Below, piece after piece: positions 9,910-19,188 of a stretch of DNA of 64,000 nt. The DNA lies in the NCBI GenBank assembly GCA_947494095.1, contig CANLTI010000002.1, positions 62,001-126,000 on the forward strand, given 5' to 3'. The stretch is from an uncultured Pseudomonadales bacterium. GTDB lineage: Bacteria > Pseudomonadota > Gammaproteobacteria > Pseudomonadales > Cellvibrionaceae. The notes under the pieces are model-generated. The model ran no database searches and had not been told where the DNA came from. It was given only the letters and a program-made list of their open reading frames with translations. The number at the start of each line of letters is the position of its first letter. Within the stretch, counting starts at the first letter, position 1. The position numbers and the translations under genes are program-made.

Positions 9910-12030
9910 TTAAAAACTGACTCTAAGACCTATTGTGGGTAAAATACCTAAACCGGCAATATCTTCTGTGACTACCGCACTGTCTGTACTCTCTATCTTA
10001 TCGTAGTCAAGTTCTCGTGTTTCTATGTTTTCACGATTAAGCACATTAATGACATCAACAATTAATGCTGAAGGAAAACTACCAATGTGAAAGTCCCACT
10101 TATAACGAACATCTAACCGTGCATATGTAGGCAATCGCTTAGAATAAGCTTCACCATATTCTGGCACAATAGTATCTGAAAATTCATCACCCTTTTTTAA
10201 ACCAATAATAGGCGTATAGGCTTCACCGCTTTTTAAACTTAAGCGCCAACCTATATCCATATTTTTATTAAATTGATAATTAGCAACCCATGTTGCTAGC
10301 CATGGCGTATCTAAATAATAATCGTTGGTTGTTTGCGTTATCGTATTCGTGCGTTCACTCTTACCATAACTCATCGCCAACCAGCCGTACCAATTATTGG
10401 TTTTATTTTTATTAATTAATAGATCAACACCCATCGCCTTGCCTGTTGTCGCATTAATATAAGGTGGTTGATCTTGTACTGCGTTATTACCTGAGGGTAT
10501 TGCTGTAGCTAAATTATCTAAGGTTTTATTGTACAGCTCGATATTCACACTCCAGCTATTATTGAGTGTGTGCTCAAGCCCCACAACACTGTGGGTCGCT
10601 TTTACGGTTAATAATTCGGGGTTACCAATACCTGGAAAAGTGTATTGTATTTCGGGTAAGCGAGCATAATGACCATAACGTGCACTCACTTCTATATCGT
10701 GAGTGAGTTGATAATCTAACGTAACACGCGGTAACGTTAGCGACTCATCAGTAAAATCATTGTTATACCATTGCGCGCCGACTGCTAAAGTGGCTCTTTG
10801 ATTAATAGCCCAACTATCATTAATATAAATAGCTGATTCTTTAATATTAATAGTGTCATATAAAGTGATTCTTTCACGCTGTGCCGTACTGCAATCGGGG
10901 TTTTGTTCGGTACAAATTAATATTACGCCATCATAATTTAATGTGTAGTCGCCGCTGATCAGTTGCATACCCGCACTTAATGTATGATGAGATGCTATAG
11001 CATAACTGAGCTTTCCTTTAGCAACAGAGCGCTCTTGCTCAAACTCACTTTCATAATTATTGCCCCAGTAAGTTCCTGTTGTGAGTTTTGTTGTGCCAAC
11101 CCCTAGCGTGATATCTTCTAAAGTATCACCTGCATAAGAGTAAATGATGTTTTGTCCATCATAATCTTTTACAATTTTTGCTAATCCTGCAAAGTCGGGG
11201 TTGGTGGCAATGAAATTTGCATCTTCAGTGAGCTCGGCCTCAACATAATCTGTGGCACCATTAGCATTAAATGTTATTTTATGATTATCAGCAATATTCC
11301 ATAAATATTTGAATTGATAATCCTCATCTTGCGGGGCTTCGATAATACGAATACCGTCGCCCTCATCTTCGGCATCTTCTTTTGATTGCTCATCAACCAC
11401 TAAATGAATAAAGCTCTTACGTGCCGATACATAAAAGGCTGTATTTTTTGTGAGCGCACTTTCTATAAAAATACCTGAGCGCAATAACGAAAGGTCCAAG
11501 GTGCCACCAAAATCTTGGTGACTTGGCTCTCTTAAAGTGATGCCAAATGCAGCGCCAGTCACACCGCTGTATGCAGGCCCAAATCCGGCTGAATATAATT
11601 GGAAATCTTGTAAAATATACTCACTGAAAATAGATGATGAGAAGTCATGAAAGATATAGTCAGCTGGTAAAAAATCGACTAAATAGAGATTATCGGCAGG
11701 AGAAGAACCTCGTACTGATGGCTCTCCACCATCACCCGACACCACGCCAGGTAAGCTAAATACTGCCGATAATGGATCACCTAAAGCGCCGGGCACATCG
11801 ACTAGTTTTTGAGCATTCTCAGTAATAATCGTAAAGTCTCCCTTGCGCTCACCAAGAACAATCACCTCTTCTATCGCACTGGGGTCAGAGCCCTCCCCAC
11901 CTGCTTGTGCCTGTACTTGAGAGCCCAATAGCAAATAAAGCGTAGAAAGACTCAATGAGATAACAATACGCAAGTACCTAAAATGAGATGAACGACCAAA
12001 TAATGATATTAAAGCTAAAAAAATACACAT
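9910..12030 (-). CDS. TonB-dependent outer membrane receptor
   Basis: A 706-residue receptor that would import a ligand across the outer membrane using TonB-ExbBD energy. A signal peptide (YLRIVISLSLSTLYLLLGSQVQAQA) is followed by a TonB-box-like IEEVIVLGER near the mature N-terminus, a plug domain (residues about 60-170, with LPGVVSGDGGEPSVRGSSPADNLYLVDFLPADYI) and a long beta-barrel ending in the aromatic signature LRVSF. The length is short-to-normal for the family. It stands alone without transporter or regulator genes, so the ligand cannot be inferred. Confidence 0.9.
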   Translation of the reverse strand: MCIFLALISLFGRSSHFRYLRIVISLSLSTLYLLLGSQVQAQAGGEGSDPSAIEEVIVLGERKGDFTIITENAQKLVDVPGALGDPLSAVFSLPGVVSGDGGEPSVRGSSPADNLYLVDFLPADYIFHDFSSSIFSEYILQDFQLYSAGFGPAYSGVTGAAFGITLREPSHQDFGGTLDLSLLRSGIFIESALTKNTAFYVSARKSFIHLVVDEQSKEDAEDEGDGIRIIEAPQDEDYQFKYLWNIADNHKITFNANGATDYVEAELTEDANFIATNPDFAGLAKIVKDYDGQNIIYSYAGDTLEDITLGVGTTKLTTGTYWGNNYESEFEQERSVAKGKLSYAIASHHTLSAGMQLISGDYTLNYDGVILICTEQNPDCSTAQRERITLYDTINIKESAIYINDSWAINQRATLAVGAQWYNNDFTDESLTLPRVTLDYQLTHDIEVSARYGHYARLPEIQYTFPGIGNPELLTVKATHSVVGLEHTLNNSWSVNIELYNKTLDNLATAIPSGNNAVQDQPPYINATTGKAMGVDLLINKNKTNNWYGWLAMSYGKSERTNTITQTTNDYYLDTPWLATWVANYQFNKNMDIGWRLSLKSGEAYTPIIGLKKGDEFSDTIVPEYGEAYSKRLPTYARLDVRYKWDFHIGSFPSALIVDVINVLNRENIETRELDYDKIESTDSAVVTEDIAGLGILPTIGLRVSF

Positions 12031-12197
12031 AAAAGATCCACATTAGAGAGTGATATAGGTAAACCCATTGATACATTCTTAACATTACAACCAGTATATT
12101 CAACAGCCATTAATTTGGTCATTATTCGGCATATTTTTTCCTCGTCCCTACCCCTTTAAGGGCCTGTTTACCCTCCACATATTACTGGCATGTCAGG

Positions 12198-12500
12198 CTA
12201 ATCGTCTTGTAAATGATTATTGTCACTAGGGTCGATAGCTTTTGCGGTGATTTCAACATAAATAGTCATGATATTATTCGCCACAAGGTTATCAATATTT
12301 TTAGTTAATGATGACAAGTGTACATCCACGGCTGTTTCCTCTGATTGACCAAATTTACAATCAAAGCCCCAATAAACAGCACCAGAAGGCAAAGGGTTTT
12401 TACGCTCTTTTTTAAGGTATTTTTTTATATCGTGCTTTATAGAGTCTACGATACGAGGGGCTTTGATTTTAGGGTGGTCTAATTTGAAGGTCTTTTTCAT
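12198..12500 (-). CDS. DUF6172-family protein
   Basis: A 100-residue cytosolic protein starting MKKTFKLDHPKIKAPRIVDS, which I recognise as DUF6172, a conserved proteobacterial family of unknown function. The conserved GAVYWGFDCKFG stretch is present. I start it at 12500 because an AGGA lies 8 bp upstream and the family begins with MKKTFKL; the frame stays open to 12551 but those 17 residues are not family-like. It is a single gene, divergent from the DTW gene. Confidence 0.8.
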   Translation of the reverse strand: MKKTFKLDHPKIKAPRIVDSIKHDIKKYLKKERKNPLPSGAVYWGFDCKFGQSEETAVDVHLSSLTKNIDNLVANNIMTIYVEITAKAIDPSDNNHLQDD

Positions 12501-12723
12501 TGGAATCCTACGGGTGTGACAGCTACGATAAGCTGATAAGTGTCTAATCACGCGCAGTGTAATGTGTCTATGATGATTCTACCATGACTTAAACACATCA
12601 CTAAATCACATACACGAAGCGATACCCAGCTTGACACAGCTCGTAATCAACCGGCCAGCTAGGGTAAGGCCTCAGCAATGCTGTAATAATACAACAATGA
12701 CCTAACAACTAAGATATTCATTC

Positions 12724-13320
12724 ATGACCCAACGCATTTGCTGTACTCACTGCTTATATCCACTCAAAACCTGTATTTGTAGTGCCATTAGTCCGCTCAG
12801 TAATCGCAGTATTATTGATATTATTCAACACCCTAGTGAACAAAAAGCCGCTAAAAACACCGCACGCTTAGTTGCTCTGTGTGCTGCTAATACACACCTT
12901 TGGCTAGGTGAAAGTGCAGCCGATTTTACCCTGCTGCAAGAACAACTCAACATAGAAGAGCGCACTGTGTGTATCGTTTACCCCAACAGCACTGCCCAAC
13001 CTATTGAGACATTATTAGCACAAAATACACGCAACAATCCAAAAGGCTGGCGCTTTGTTTTTTTAGATGGTACCTGGAAAAAGGCCTACAAGCTTTGGCA
13101 GCTCAATCCATGGCTGCACGCTTACCCTAGCATTCACTTAGCGGCTGTAAGCTCGCAATACCATATTCGCAAAGCCCCTCGCGATAATTGCCTATCCACC
13201 CTTGAAGCGGTTGCACATTGTTTACATCAGTGCGAACACATCGATGTTCAGCCCTTGTATAATTGTTTACACAAAATGCAAGCGTCGTTTCTTGGCTTTA
13301 CACCCCATAAGCCACGGTAA
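12724..13320 (+). CDS. tapT: DTW-domain tRNA-uridine aminocarboxypropyltransferase
   Basis: 198 residues of the DTW family; characterised members (E. coli TapT/YfiP) transfer the 3-amino-3-carboxypropyl group of SAM to uridine 47 of tRNA (acp3U). The N-terminus has the family cysteines CCTHCLYPLKTCIC, followed by HPSE.KAAKNTARL and the DTW-type motif LDGTWKKA (residues about 116-123) that names the family, then RKAPRDNCLSTLEAVA. Here the aspartate is followed by Gly-Thr-Trp, as is common. The family is clear; the exact tRNA target is inferred. Confidence 0.88.
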   Translation: MTQRICCTHCLYPLKTCICSAISPLSNRSIIDIIQHPSEQKAAKNTARLVALCAANTHLWLGESAADFTLLQEQLNIEERTVCIVYPNSTAQPIETLLAQNTRNNPKGWRFVFLDGTWKKAYKLWQLNPWLHAYPSIHLAAVSSQYHIRKAPRDNCLSTLEAVAHCLHQCEHIDVQPLYNCLHKMQASFLGFTPHKPR

Positions 13321-13378
13321 GCAAAGCCTTACACCATAACTTTATCACAACAGCCCTTAGCTAATAGCAGCCCACACT

Positions 13379-13801
13379 ATGCACTATCGTATTACTCTAT
13401 CGCCCGAGCAAGCGCTCACTATCATTCAAACACTCAAGCTTGCTGAAGACAGCCAAATTTTAGATATTACCGCCTTTGGTGATATTTTTGTTAAAACAAA
13501 CCAGACAGTCACGCTGTACAGCTTTACCGATGGCACAGTCAGTGATGTGAGCGATTTAATTGAAGAGTTTGGCCTACCCCCGGTGCATTTAGATTTAGGC
13601 GATCAGTGGTATCAAGTCAGTGCGCAAGCTATGCTGCATGAAAAGCAGTATGTTTTAAGCCCCGATGAGTGCTTTTGCTTTAAGCAGGCTTTATATGAAG
13701 AGGGTGTTTACGGGCCAGAAAATATTACTGTCATCAAAATACTCGATTATTATACCGAGCGATTACAGCAGCTGACTCGCACCACACATCAACACGAATA
13801 A
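13379..13801 (+). CDS. Hypothetical protein, upstream of dgkA
   Basis: A 140-residue soluble acidic protein with no domain I recognise. It has no signal peptide or membrane segment and alternates hydrophobic beta-like stretches (QILDITAFGDIFVKTNQTVTLYSFTDGTV). It starts at ATG 13379, 58 bp after the DTW gene, and ends 12 bp before dgkA, so tapT, this gene and dgkA may share a transcript. Function unknown. Codon usage resembles its neighbours, so I regard it as a real gene. Confidence 0.7.
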   Translation: MHYRITLSPEQALTIIQTLKLAEDSQILDITAFGDIFVKTNQTVTLYSFTDGTVSDVSDLIEEFGLPPVHLDLGDQWYQVSAQAMLHEKQYVLSPDECFCFKQALYEEGVYGPENITVIKILDYYTERLQQLTRTTHQHE

Positions 13802-13813
13802 TCAGGATTCACC

Positions 13814-14218
13814 ATGAAAGATCAGTACAACAAGCCTAACGGTAAAGGGACTAAGCGTATTATGAATGCGGCATTTTGTAGTTTGCGCGGACTGAACTTT
13901 GCTTGGAAGTATGAATCAGCGTTTAGGCAAGAAGCTATCATGGCAGCTATACTTTTCCCCAGTACTTTTTTTTTAGCCGAGTCTTTAGCGCACTGGGGTG
14001 TGCTGGTTGCGGCATTGTGTATTTTACTATTAACAGAGCTCATTAACTCTGCCATAGAGACTCTCGCCGATCGCATCACCCTAGCACACGACCCTATGAT
14101 TGGCCGGGCTAAAGATATAGGCTCTGCTGCGGTGGTTATTGCCTTAAGCTTTATTGTGCTACTGTGGGTAATGGCTATTTACACAAAAATATTTGGCTCT
14201 ATTTTTTCAAATTTTTAA
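13814..14218 (+). CDS. dgkA: Diacylglycerol kinase
   Basis: Small integral-membrane kinase of 134 residues that phosphorylates diacylglycerol to phosphatidic acid with ATP, recycling lipid left from membrane-derived oligosaccharide or LPS modification. The family signature is clear: AWKYESAFRQEAIMAAIL, three membrane helices, ELINSAIETLADRI and GRAKDIGSAAV. It is slightly longer than the E. coli enzyme (about 122 residues) because of an N-terminal tail. Its last 20 bp overlap the 3' end of the convergent glycerophosphodiesterase gene. Confidence 0.95.
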   Translation: MKDQYNKPNGKGTKRIMNAAFCSLRGLNFAWKYESAFRQEAIMAAILFPSTFFLAESLAHWGVLVAALCILLLTELINSAIETLADRITLAHDPMIGRAKDIGSAAVVIALSFIVLLWVMAIYTKIFGSIFSNF

Positions 14219-14939
14219 TTAACGCCGCTACATCCCAAGACTCTATCCAGCTCACACCTCGAGCCGCTAGTTGTTTGGCTTCTTTAGCATCGGTAATATC
14301 GTAAATAAACCATTGCCATAACCCCAAACAAAGCGCAGTAGGCGCTGGCGGTAACTTAGTACTATTACAAATTAAATACTCAGGCTGAAATTCTTTTGCT
14401 AGCGCTAAAGTGACATCGTTGTATTGATGTAATACCCAACCTACAGGCCAGTCCAGCAATTCACGGGCTAAGCGTAAAACAGCAATGTCATACGAGATAA
14501 TCACACATTGATCAGCGATAGGTGCTAGTACTGTGGCTAACGTTGCCACTGCTTGCTGCCGACTAATATGTGCAAATGATTCCGCTTTAAGCTCTACAAA
14601 TAATGTGGCTTGAGGATAAAGGCGCATTAAAGGTGCAACATTACGTAATGACTCTATGGGTGTCGGTAAAAAGCGACTTCCAAAACGTGCAGGCTCATGA
14701 GCACTCATCTTCCCCAATAGGCTAAATTCAAAAATACTCACATCACCACTAAGACCTGTTACACGTTTTAACGTTAGATCATGCAGCAATACAGGCTCAC
14801 CATCTTTGGTAAACTGAATATCGATCTCGACCCCTTGGGCTCCAGCTGCTAACGCAGCCTCTAAGCTAACTAAAGTGTTTTCGGGGTAGTCTTGTGGCAG
14901 GCCACGATGGCCCGCAATATTAAGGGTAAAAGCAGTCAT
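14199..14939 (-). CDS. Glycerophosphodiester phosphodiesterase
   Basis: 246-residue GDPD-family TIM-barrel enzyme that hydrolyses glycerophosphodiesters to sn-glycerol 3-phosphate and an alcohol. Catalytic and metal motifs are intact: AGHRG at the N-terminus, PENT, GVEIDIQFTKDGEPVLLHD (Glu-Asp metal ligands and the catalytic His of HD) and FVELKAE in the middle. There is no signal peptide, so it is likely cytosolic, like UgpQ. It converges on dgkA with a 20-bp overlap. Confidence 0.9.
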   Translation of the reverse strand: MTAFTLNIAGHRGLPQDYPENTLVSLEAALAAGAQGVEIDIQFTKDGEPVLLHDLTLKRVTGLSGDVSIFEFSLLGKMSAHEPARFGSRFLPTPIESLRNVAPLMRLYPQATLFVELKAESFAHISRQQAVATLATVLAPIADQCVIISYDIAVLRLARELLDWPVGWVLHQYNDVTLALAKEFQPEYLICNSTKLPPAPTALCLGLWQWFIYDITDAKEAKQLAARGVSWIESWDVAALIKNLKK

Positions 14940-14992
14940 GAGGTGGGTTTACCGCGTATTAGTTGAAGGACTTTATTCTAGTACAAGCTAAC

Positions 14993-15368
14993 TTGACATT
15001 GCGCTGGCCAGTTCACGCTATATTTTTTGGGCCAATGTAGCCATTGTGGTGCGATGTGTGTTTTTCAAATTTACCAATGAACCAAAAATACTTACCTAAC
15101 GGGCTAAATAGCCATTTTTTATGCCATGCCTTGATTCGCGATAAAAAGTTAATCATTTATATCACTTGTATTGAACTCTTTGCTAAATTACCCCTCATAG
15201 ATACCGTGCAATGTGACTTAATCGAATATCACTTATAGCTGAAGCGAATTAATGATAAGTGTTTTTTTGGATGGTTTTTATTGTGCTCCCCATGGTTGTG
15301 CTTTTAAGGTTAACTCATTTCAATGTGTTTTACCCAGAGCTTTTGCCCGCCTAGAGCGGGCGTTTTTT
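14993..15368 (+). ncRNA. Candidate small transcript ending at an orphan terminator
   Basis: A TTGACA at 14993-14998 with TATATT-like sequence at 15019-15024 (spacing long, 20 bp) starts a stretch with no good gene, which ends at a clean plus-strand terminator at 15345-15368. The only frame inside (15044-15238, 64 codons) has no ribosome site and no recognisable domain. A small RNA or a small protein is possible; only the terminator is solid. The stretch 14940-15366 otherwise holds the promoter region of the glycerophosphodiesterase gene. Confidence 0.3.
15345..15368 (+). terminator. Rho-independent terminator, plus strand
   Basis: GCCCGC (15345-15350), 5-nt loop, GCGGGC (15356-15361), then GTTTTTTATT. 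The T run is on the plus strand only, so it does not serve the minus-strand NHL gene ending at 15367; no annotated plus-strand gene precedes it closely. Confidence 0.8.
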
Positions 15369-17349
15369 ATTGCTTAGCCATTAATCGCCGCTGACCAATT
15401 GCAAACTCTCCTAAAAATTCTCCCTCTATATTCAATTGTTGTACACGGTAATTACCATAATCAACAATATAAATAATACCTTGCTCTATTGCGATACTTT
15501 TTGGCTTATAAAACTCACGTTGGCTACTACCCCACTGACCCCAAGCCGTTAAATAGTCACCTTTAGCATTAAATTTTTTAATTTTTTGGCTCGCTTGATC
15601 AGTGATATACACATTATTATTTTTATCCACAGCAATATGACTTGGGCTAATAAAACGATCTTCTTGCATCTGTCTTTTTCTATTTTCTATCGATCTTTGT
15701 CCTAAATTTTGCTCTAAGTTATTGTTTTTATCCACAATCGCTAATGTTTTGCTACTCGAATTTATAAATAATTTCTTATTTTTATTCACAAATAAAAAAT
15801 CAGATACAACCGCTGGGGCTTGATTAACGCTCGGCAGTGGATAACTTTGGCTAAAAATGAACTTTTCATCGAAAATTTGAATGCGCTGGTTATTTAGGTC
15901 TAATACATACAAGTTATCCACTGCATCAAATTGTATTTTTGTGGGCGTATTAAATTGACTAATGGCATGACCAAAACGACCTAAAGATAGTTTAAACTTT
16001 ACGCCGGTTAATTTCCCTTTAGCATTTTTAATTACATTAAATAATTGAATGCGATGATTATGACTATCACTGACGGCTAAAATATTACCCGAATGCGATA
16101 TCGCAACGCTGGTAGGGCTTTTAAATAAGCCGGCCTGTCGACCAAAACCGCCCACCGTGCTCACAAATTGCACATCTCCTGTTTGAGTGCGTTCGAATAA
16201 ACCTATATTGTGTTCTTCGGCATTTAATACAGCTATTACGTCATTTGCCACAGCAATACTACTGGCATAATGCTGGCCACTGGGCCCAAATTCCCAGCGG
16301 GTAGAGTCTTCCATGACGGCTGTCGCAAGTCGTTTACCACCATGATAAGCATTGCAGGTAACAGCTTGGGGCTCGCAGGCTATTGTGTACTGCCCATTGG
16401 GCGACATAGCAAAAGATGCCGGATAATGCACACGAATATCGGTAGAGTTAACTAGAGCTGGCGCGCTATTGTCTTGTAGTGTTTGAAGGTGCGCTAATGT
16501 AAGCGGCCTAAAGTATTCGCCATTTTCTTTAAAAACCTGAATACGATGATTAGCTAGCTCGGCAATATATAAAAGCCCTTGGTGAATACTAATGCCATAG
16601 GGCGCAGCTAATTGCCCAGGCAAATGACCACCAGCACCCCACGATTGATAAAACTGACCATGACTTGAATATTTTTTTATTTGATTATTTTGCGAATCAG
16701 CAATATACACATTGCCATAACCGTCTGTAGTTAACCCTAACGGTTGATTAAACTGCTTGTCACCATCACCAAAAGAGCCAAAGCTGCGAATAAATTGGCC
16801 ATGTTTATTAAATACCACAACACGGTTATTTCCCGTATCACTCACATACACAAACTGCTTATCAACCGCTATCCCTGTAGGGTTATTTAACTGACCATCG
16901 CCATTACCCCATTGCCCCCAAGCCTTTATAAACCGACCTTCATGATCAAAACGCTGAATGCGATGATTACCTGTATCAGCAATAAAGACAGTACCCTTGT
17001 CATCCAGTGCTAAACCTTTTGCGTTGAGTAACTCGCCAGGTTGACTACCGTGCGTTGCAAAATAGGTAAGCTCTTGCCCTTGTAAAGTCACTATTTTAAC
17101 TTGCCCAGCCTCGCTATCGATCACTACTAATTGTCCTGCATTATTGATCGCAAAATTAGTTGGCTCAATTAAACTAAAGGGGTGTGCACCTTCACGATTT
17201 TGAATAAAGGCAATAGGTGTTTGCACAGGCTTAAACTCCGCCCCCTCACCAATAGGGCAAGCATTAGATACAACCGGTAAAATAGCCCACAACATAATAA
17301 TGTATAATAGGGCAGTGCGTAACAAAACAGTCAATGGTAATTTATTCAT
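15367..17349 (-). CDS. Secreted NHL-repeat beta-propeller protein
   Basis: About 660 residues from ATG 17349 (the frame extends to 17394, but the signal peptide MNKLPLTVLLRTALLYIIM starts here). The mature part is made of NHL repeats such as GLALDDKGTVFIADTGNHRIQRF and GIAVDKQFVYVSDTGNNRVVVF, at least nine in two groups, so it should fold as two beta-propellers. The start overlaps the stop of the upstream MauG-type gene by 8 bp, showing an operon and probable coupled translation. NHL propellers usually bind protein or carbohydrate; here the partner may be the di-haem enzyme. No catalytic motif was seen. Confidence 0.88.
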   Translation of the reverse strand: MNKLPLTVLLRTALLYIIMLWAILPVVSNACPIGEGAEFKPVQTPIAFIQNREGAHPFSLIEPTNFAINNAGQLVVIDSEAGQVKIVTLQGQELTYFATHGSQPGELLNAKGLALDDKGTVFIADTGNHRIQRFDHEGRFIKAWGQWGNGDGQLNNPTGIAVDKQFVYVSDTGNNRVVVFNKHGQFIRSFGSFGDGDKQFNQPLGLTTDGYGNVYIADSQNNQIKKYSSHGQFYQSWGAGGHLPGQLAAPYGISIHQGLLYIAELANHRIQVFKENGEYFRPLTLAHLQTLQDNSAPALVNSTDIRVHYPASFAMSPNGQYTIACEPQAVTCNAYHGGKRLATAVMEDSTRWEFGPSGQHYASSIAVANDVIAVLNAEEHNIGLFERTQTGDVQFVSTVGGFGRQAGLFKSPTSVAISHSGNILAVSDSHNHRIQLFNVIKNAKGKLTGVKFKLSLGRFGHAISQFNTPTKIQFDAVDNLYVLDLNNQRIQIFDEKFIFSQSYPLPSVNQAPAVVSDFLFVNKNKKLFINSSSKTLAIVDKNNNLEQNLGQRSIENRKRQMQEDRFISPSHIAVDKNNNVYITDQASQKIKKFNAKGDYLTAWGQWGSSQREFYKPKSIAIEQGIIYIVDYGNYRVQQLNIEGEFLGEFAIGQRRLMAKQ

Positions 17350-18586
17350 ACACAGGGATCTCAATTGTGCCAGTGAGTGATCGCAAAAAATCAACGAGCT
17401 GTAATTTTTCTTCTTTTGTTAAGTTGAGCGGTTGTAATAAATTATTATTATGGCTATTGGGCACAGCATTTTTAAAAGTAGAATAATACTCAATCACCTG
17501 CTCTAAACTTTGCATGCTACCATCATGCATATAGGGGGCTGTTTGGGCCACATTGCGTAATGTCGGTGTTTTATACGCCGCCCATAAATTATTGTGGGTA
17601 TTATTCGGTTGTGTTAAGTATTGTGTTTTGGCTTTGCTATAACTGTCGTTTTGTGAAATATCACTATATTCCCCCAAAATATTTAAAGGGTTATTTTTAA
17701 GTAATGCTATAGCACTATAACGCCCACTGTCTTTAGGTTTTTTTAATTGACTCATTAAGCGAATATTATGAAATTCACCATCACTAAAATTAGGTCCAAA
17801 ATGACAAGCCATGCAGTTGGCTTTACCTAAAAATAACTGTAATCCACGCTGCTGATTTAACGTTAAATGACTATTATTATTGGATTTTATATTTTTTGCA
17901 AAGTGATCAAAAGGGGAATTAAACTGCATAATATCTAATACAAATGCAGCTATTGCCTTTGCAATATTTGTTTTAAAGCGATTACTGTCTATATCTGCAA
18001 ACGATTGATTTTTTGATAGTGGATTTTTTTTAAAAACTTTATTATATATTGTATATAATGCTTTATCGTTAATAAATAAGCTGTAAATTAACTGCCAATC
18101 GCCTCCCATTTCCACTGGAGACTCTATTGACCCTAGCGCTTGTAGCCATAAGCTATCAGCGCGCCCATCCCAAAAATACCATCGCTGCATAAATGCATTA
18201 ATTAATGTAGGCGTATTGCGTATACCTTGACCTAAGCCTTGTGCAATTTTTTTGTTATCACTTAAACCGGTTAAAAAATTGTGGCAACTAGCACAACTGA
18301 TTGCATTATTTTTAGATAAACGGGTATCAAAAAATAATATTTTACCTAATTTTTTAGCCAATTTATTATGACGAAAGTGATTAGAAGGTTCTGCCTTTTG
18401 TTGTTGTTGTGCTATTTTTTCTTGTGTTAATGTAAGGCTTTTTATTATTTTTTTTTGCGATTCGGTAAATGTTACACTCACAGAAGATGCTTTCGCCAAA
18501 ACACCTATTACCACCAAAAAAATTGCTACCATTAAAAAAAATGATTTTTGCCTAAGAGTATTTATTCGCATATTATAACGTAGCAT
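17342..18586 (-). CDS. Di-haem cytochrome c peroxidase / MauG-family protein
   Basis: 414 residues, periplasmic (N-terminal hydrophobic segment FFLMVAIFLVVIGVLA). Two c-haem sites are present: CASCH in the typical LFFDTRLSKNNAISCASCHN context and CMACH followed by FGPNFSDGEFHN; near the C-terminus is the family motif APYMHDGSMQSLEQVIEYY. Members are hydrogen-peroxide-reducing peroxidases or, like MauG and MbnH, oxidise residues of partner proteins. ATG 18586 overlaps the upstream lipoprotein gene by 14 bp; ATG 18571 is an alternative, with no clear ribosome site at either. Which activity it has cannot be told from sequence. Confidence 0.9.
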   Translation of the reverse strand: MLRYNMRINTLRQKSFFLMVAIFLVVIGVLAKASSVSVTFTESQKKIIKSLTLTQEKIAQQQQKAEPSNHFRHNKLAKKLGKILFFDTRLSKNNAISCASCHNFLTGLSDNKKIAQGLGQGIRNTPTLINAFMQRWYFWDGRADSLWLQALGSIESPVEMGGDWQLIYSLFINDKALYTIYNKVFKKNPLSKNQSFADIDSNRFKTNIAKAIAAFVLDIMQFNSPFDHFAKNIKSNNNSHLTLNQQRGLQLFLGKANCMACHFGPNFSDGEFHNIRLMSQLKKPKDSGRYSAIALLKNNPLNILGEYSDISQNDSYSKAKTQYLTQPNNTHNNLWAAYKTPTLRNVAQTAPYMHDGSMQSLEQVIEYYSTFKNAVPNSHNNNLLQPLNLTKEEKLQLVDFLRSLTGTIEIPVYE

Positions 18587-19022
18587 TAAAACTAATGACT
18601 TCTAATTGCTGTTGCATCGATACCTGAGTTTGATGCATATAGGCAACCTCTAAGGTGATACGCCAATCGCCAGGCATATGCAGTAATACGCCTTCGATAC
18701 GATATATAAAAGGCGCTACTTTTTTTACAACGGGCTGGTTATTAGTACCATGGCCATGCGCTGGCATATCAGCATAGAGACTCACAGCGGCTATATCCGA
18801 AGAAGCCACGCAGCTTTCATTAAGGGTTAAGTCAAATTCAAAGTATTCATTCACCTTGGCAGCTTGTTGCCAGTTGGTGATAGCTGTAAAACAATGATTA
18901 CTACTGACTAAAGCTGCTGCAGAGCCTGTTGCCATCTCACTATGACCGCCTTGGGCTTTGCAACCACTCAATATTAAAATAACGCCACAAACGATAAGCA
19001 AGTGATGTAAATGAATATGCAT
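18573..19022 (-). CDS. YtkA/FixH-like lipoprotein
   Basis: 149 residues with a lipobox (ILILSGC). The mature part contains a beta-sandwich pattern ending in DMPAHGHGTNNQPVVKKVAP then YRIEGVLLHMPGDWRITLEV, characteristic of YtkA-like domains, which occur in copper- and redox-associated membrane proteins. It is the first gene of a three-gene operon with the MauG-type enzyme and the NHL propeller. Met and His residues around MPAHGHG could bind metal, but that is inference. Confidence 0.82.
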   Translation of the reverse strand: MHIHLHHLLIVCGVILILSGCKAQGGHSEMATGSAAALVSSNHCFTAITNWQQAAKVNEYFEFDLTLNESCVASSDIAAVSLYADMPAHGHGTNNQPVVKKVAPFIYRIEGVLLHMPGDWRITLEVAYMHQTQVSMQQQLEVISFNATL

Positions 19023-19110
19023 AAATAATAAAATCCCTCTATTTTAAAGCATTAAAACCTATTAGAACACATGCTAAACATAACATAAAATCACCAACAA
19101 AAAGACACCC

Positions 19111-19150
19111 AAAAAAATAGCTCACCAGTAAACTGATGAGCTATTTTTTT
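19111..19150. terminator. Bidirectional terminator after parB
   Basis: AAAAAAATAGCTCA (19111-19124) pairs with TGAGCTATTTTTTT (19137-19150), with an inner CAG/CTG pair. It ends the minus-strand mnmG-rsmG-parA-parB unit and separates it from the promoter of the YtkA-like operon. Confidence 0.88.
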
Positions 19151-19188
19151 CAATGAGGTTATAAGCGGTATTAAACGCCAACTAGCAA

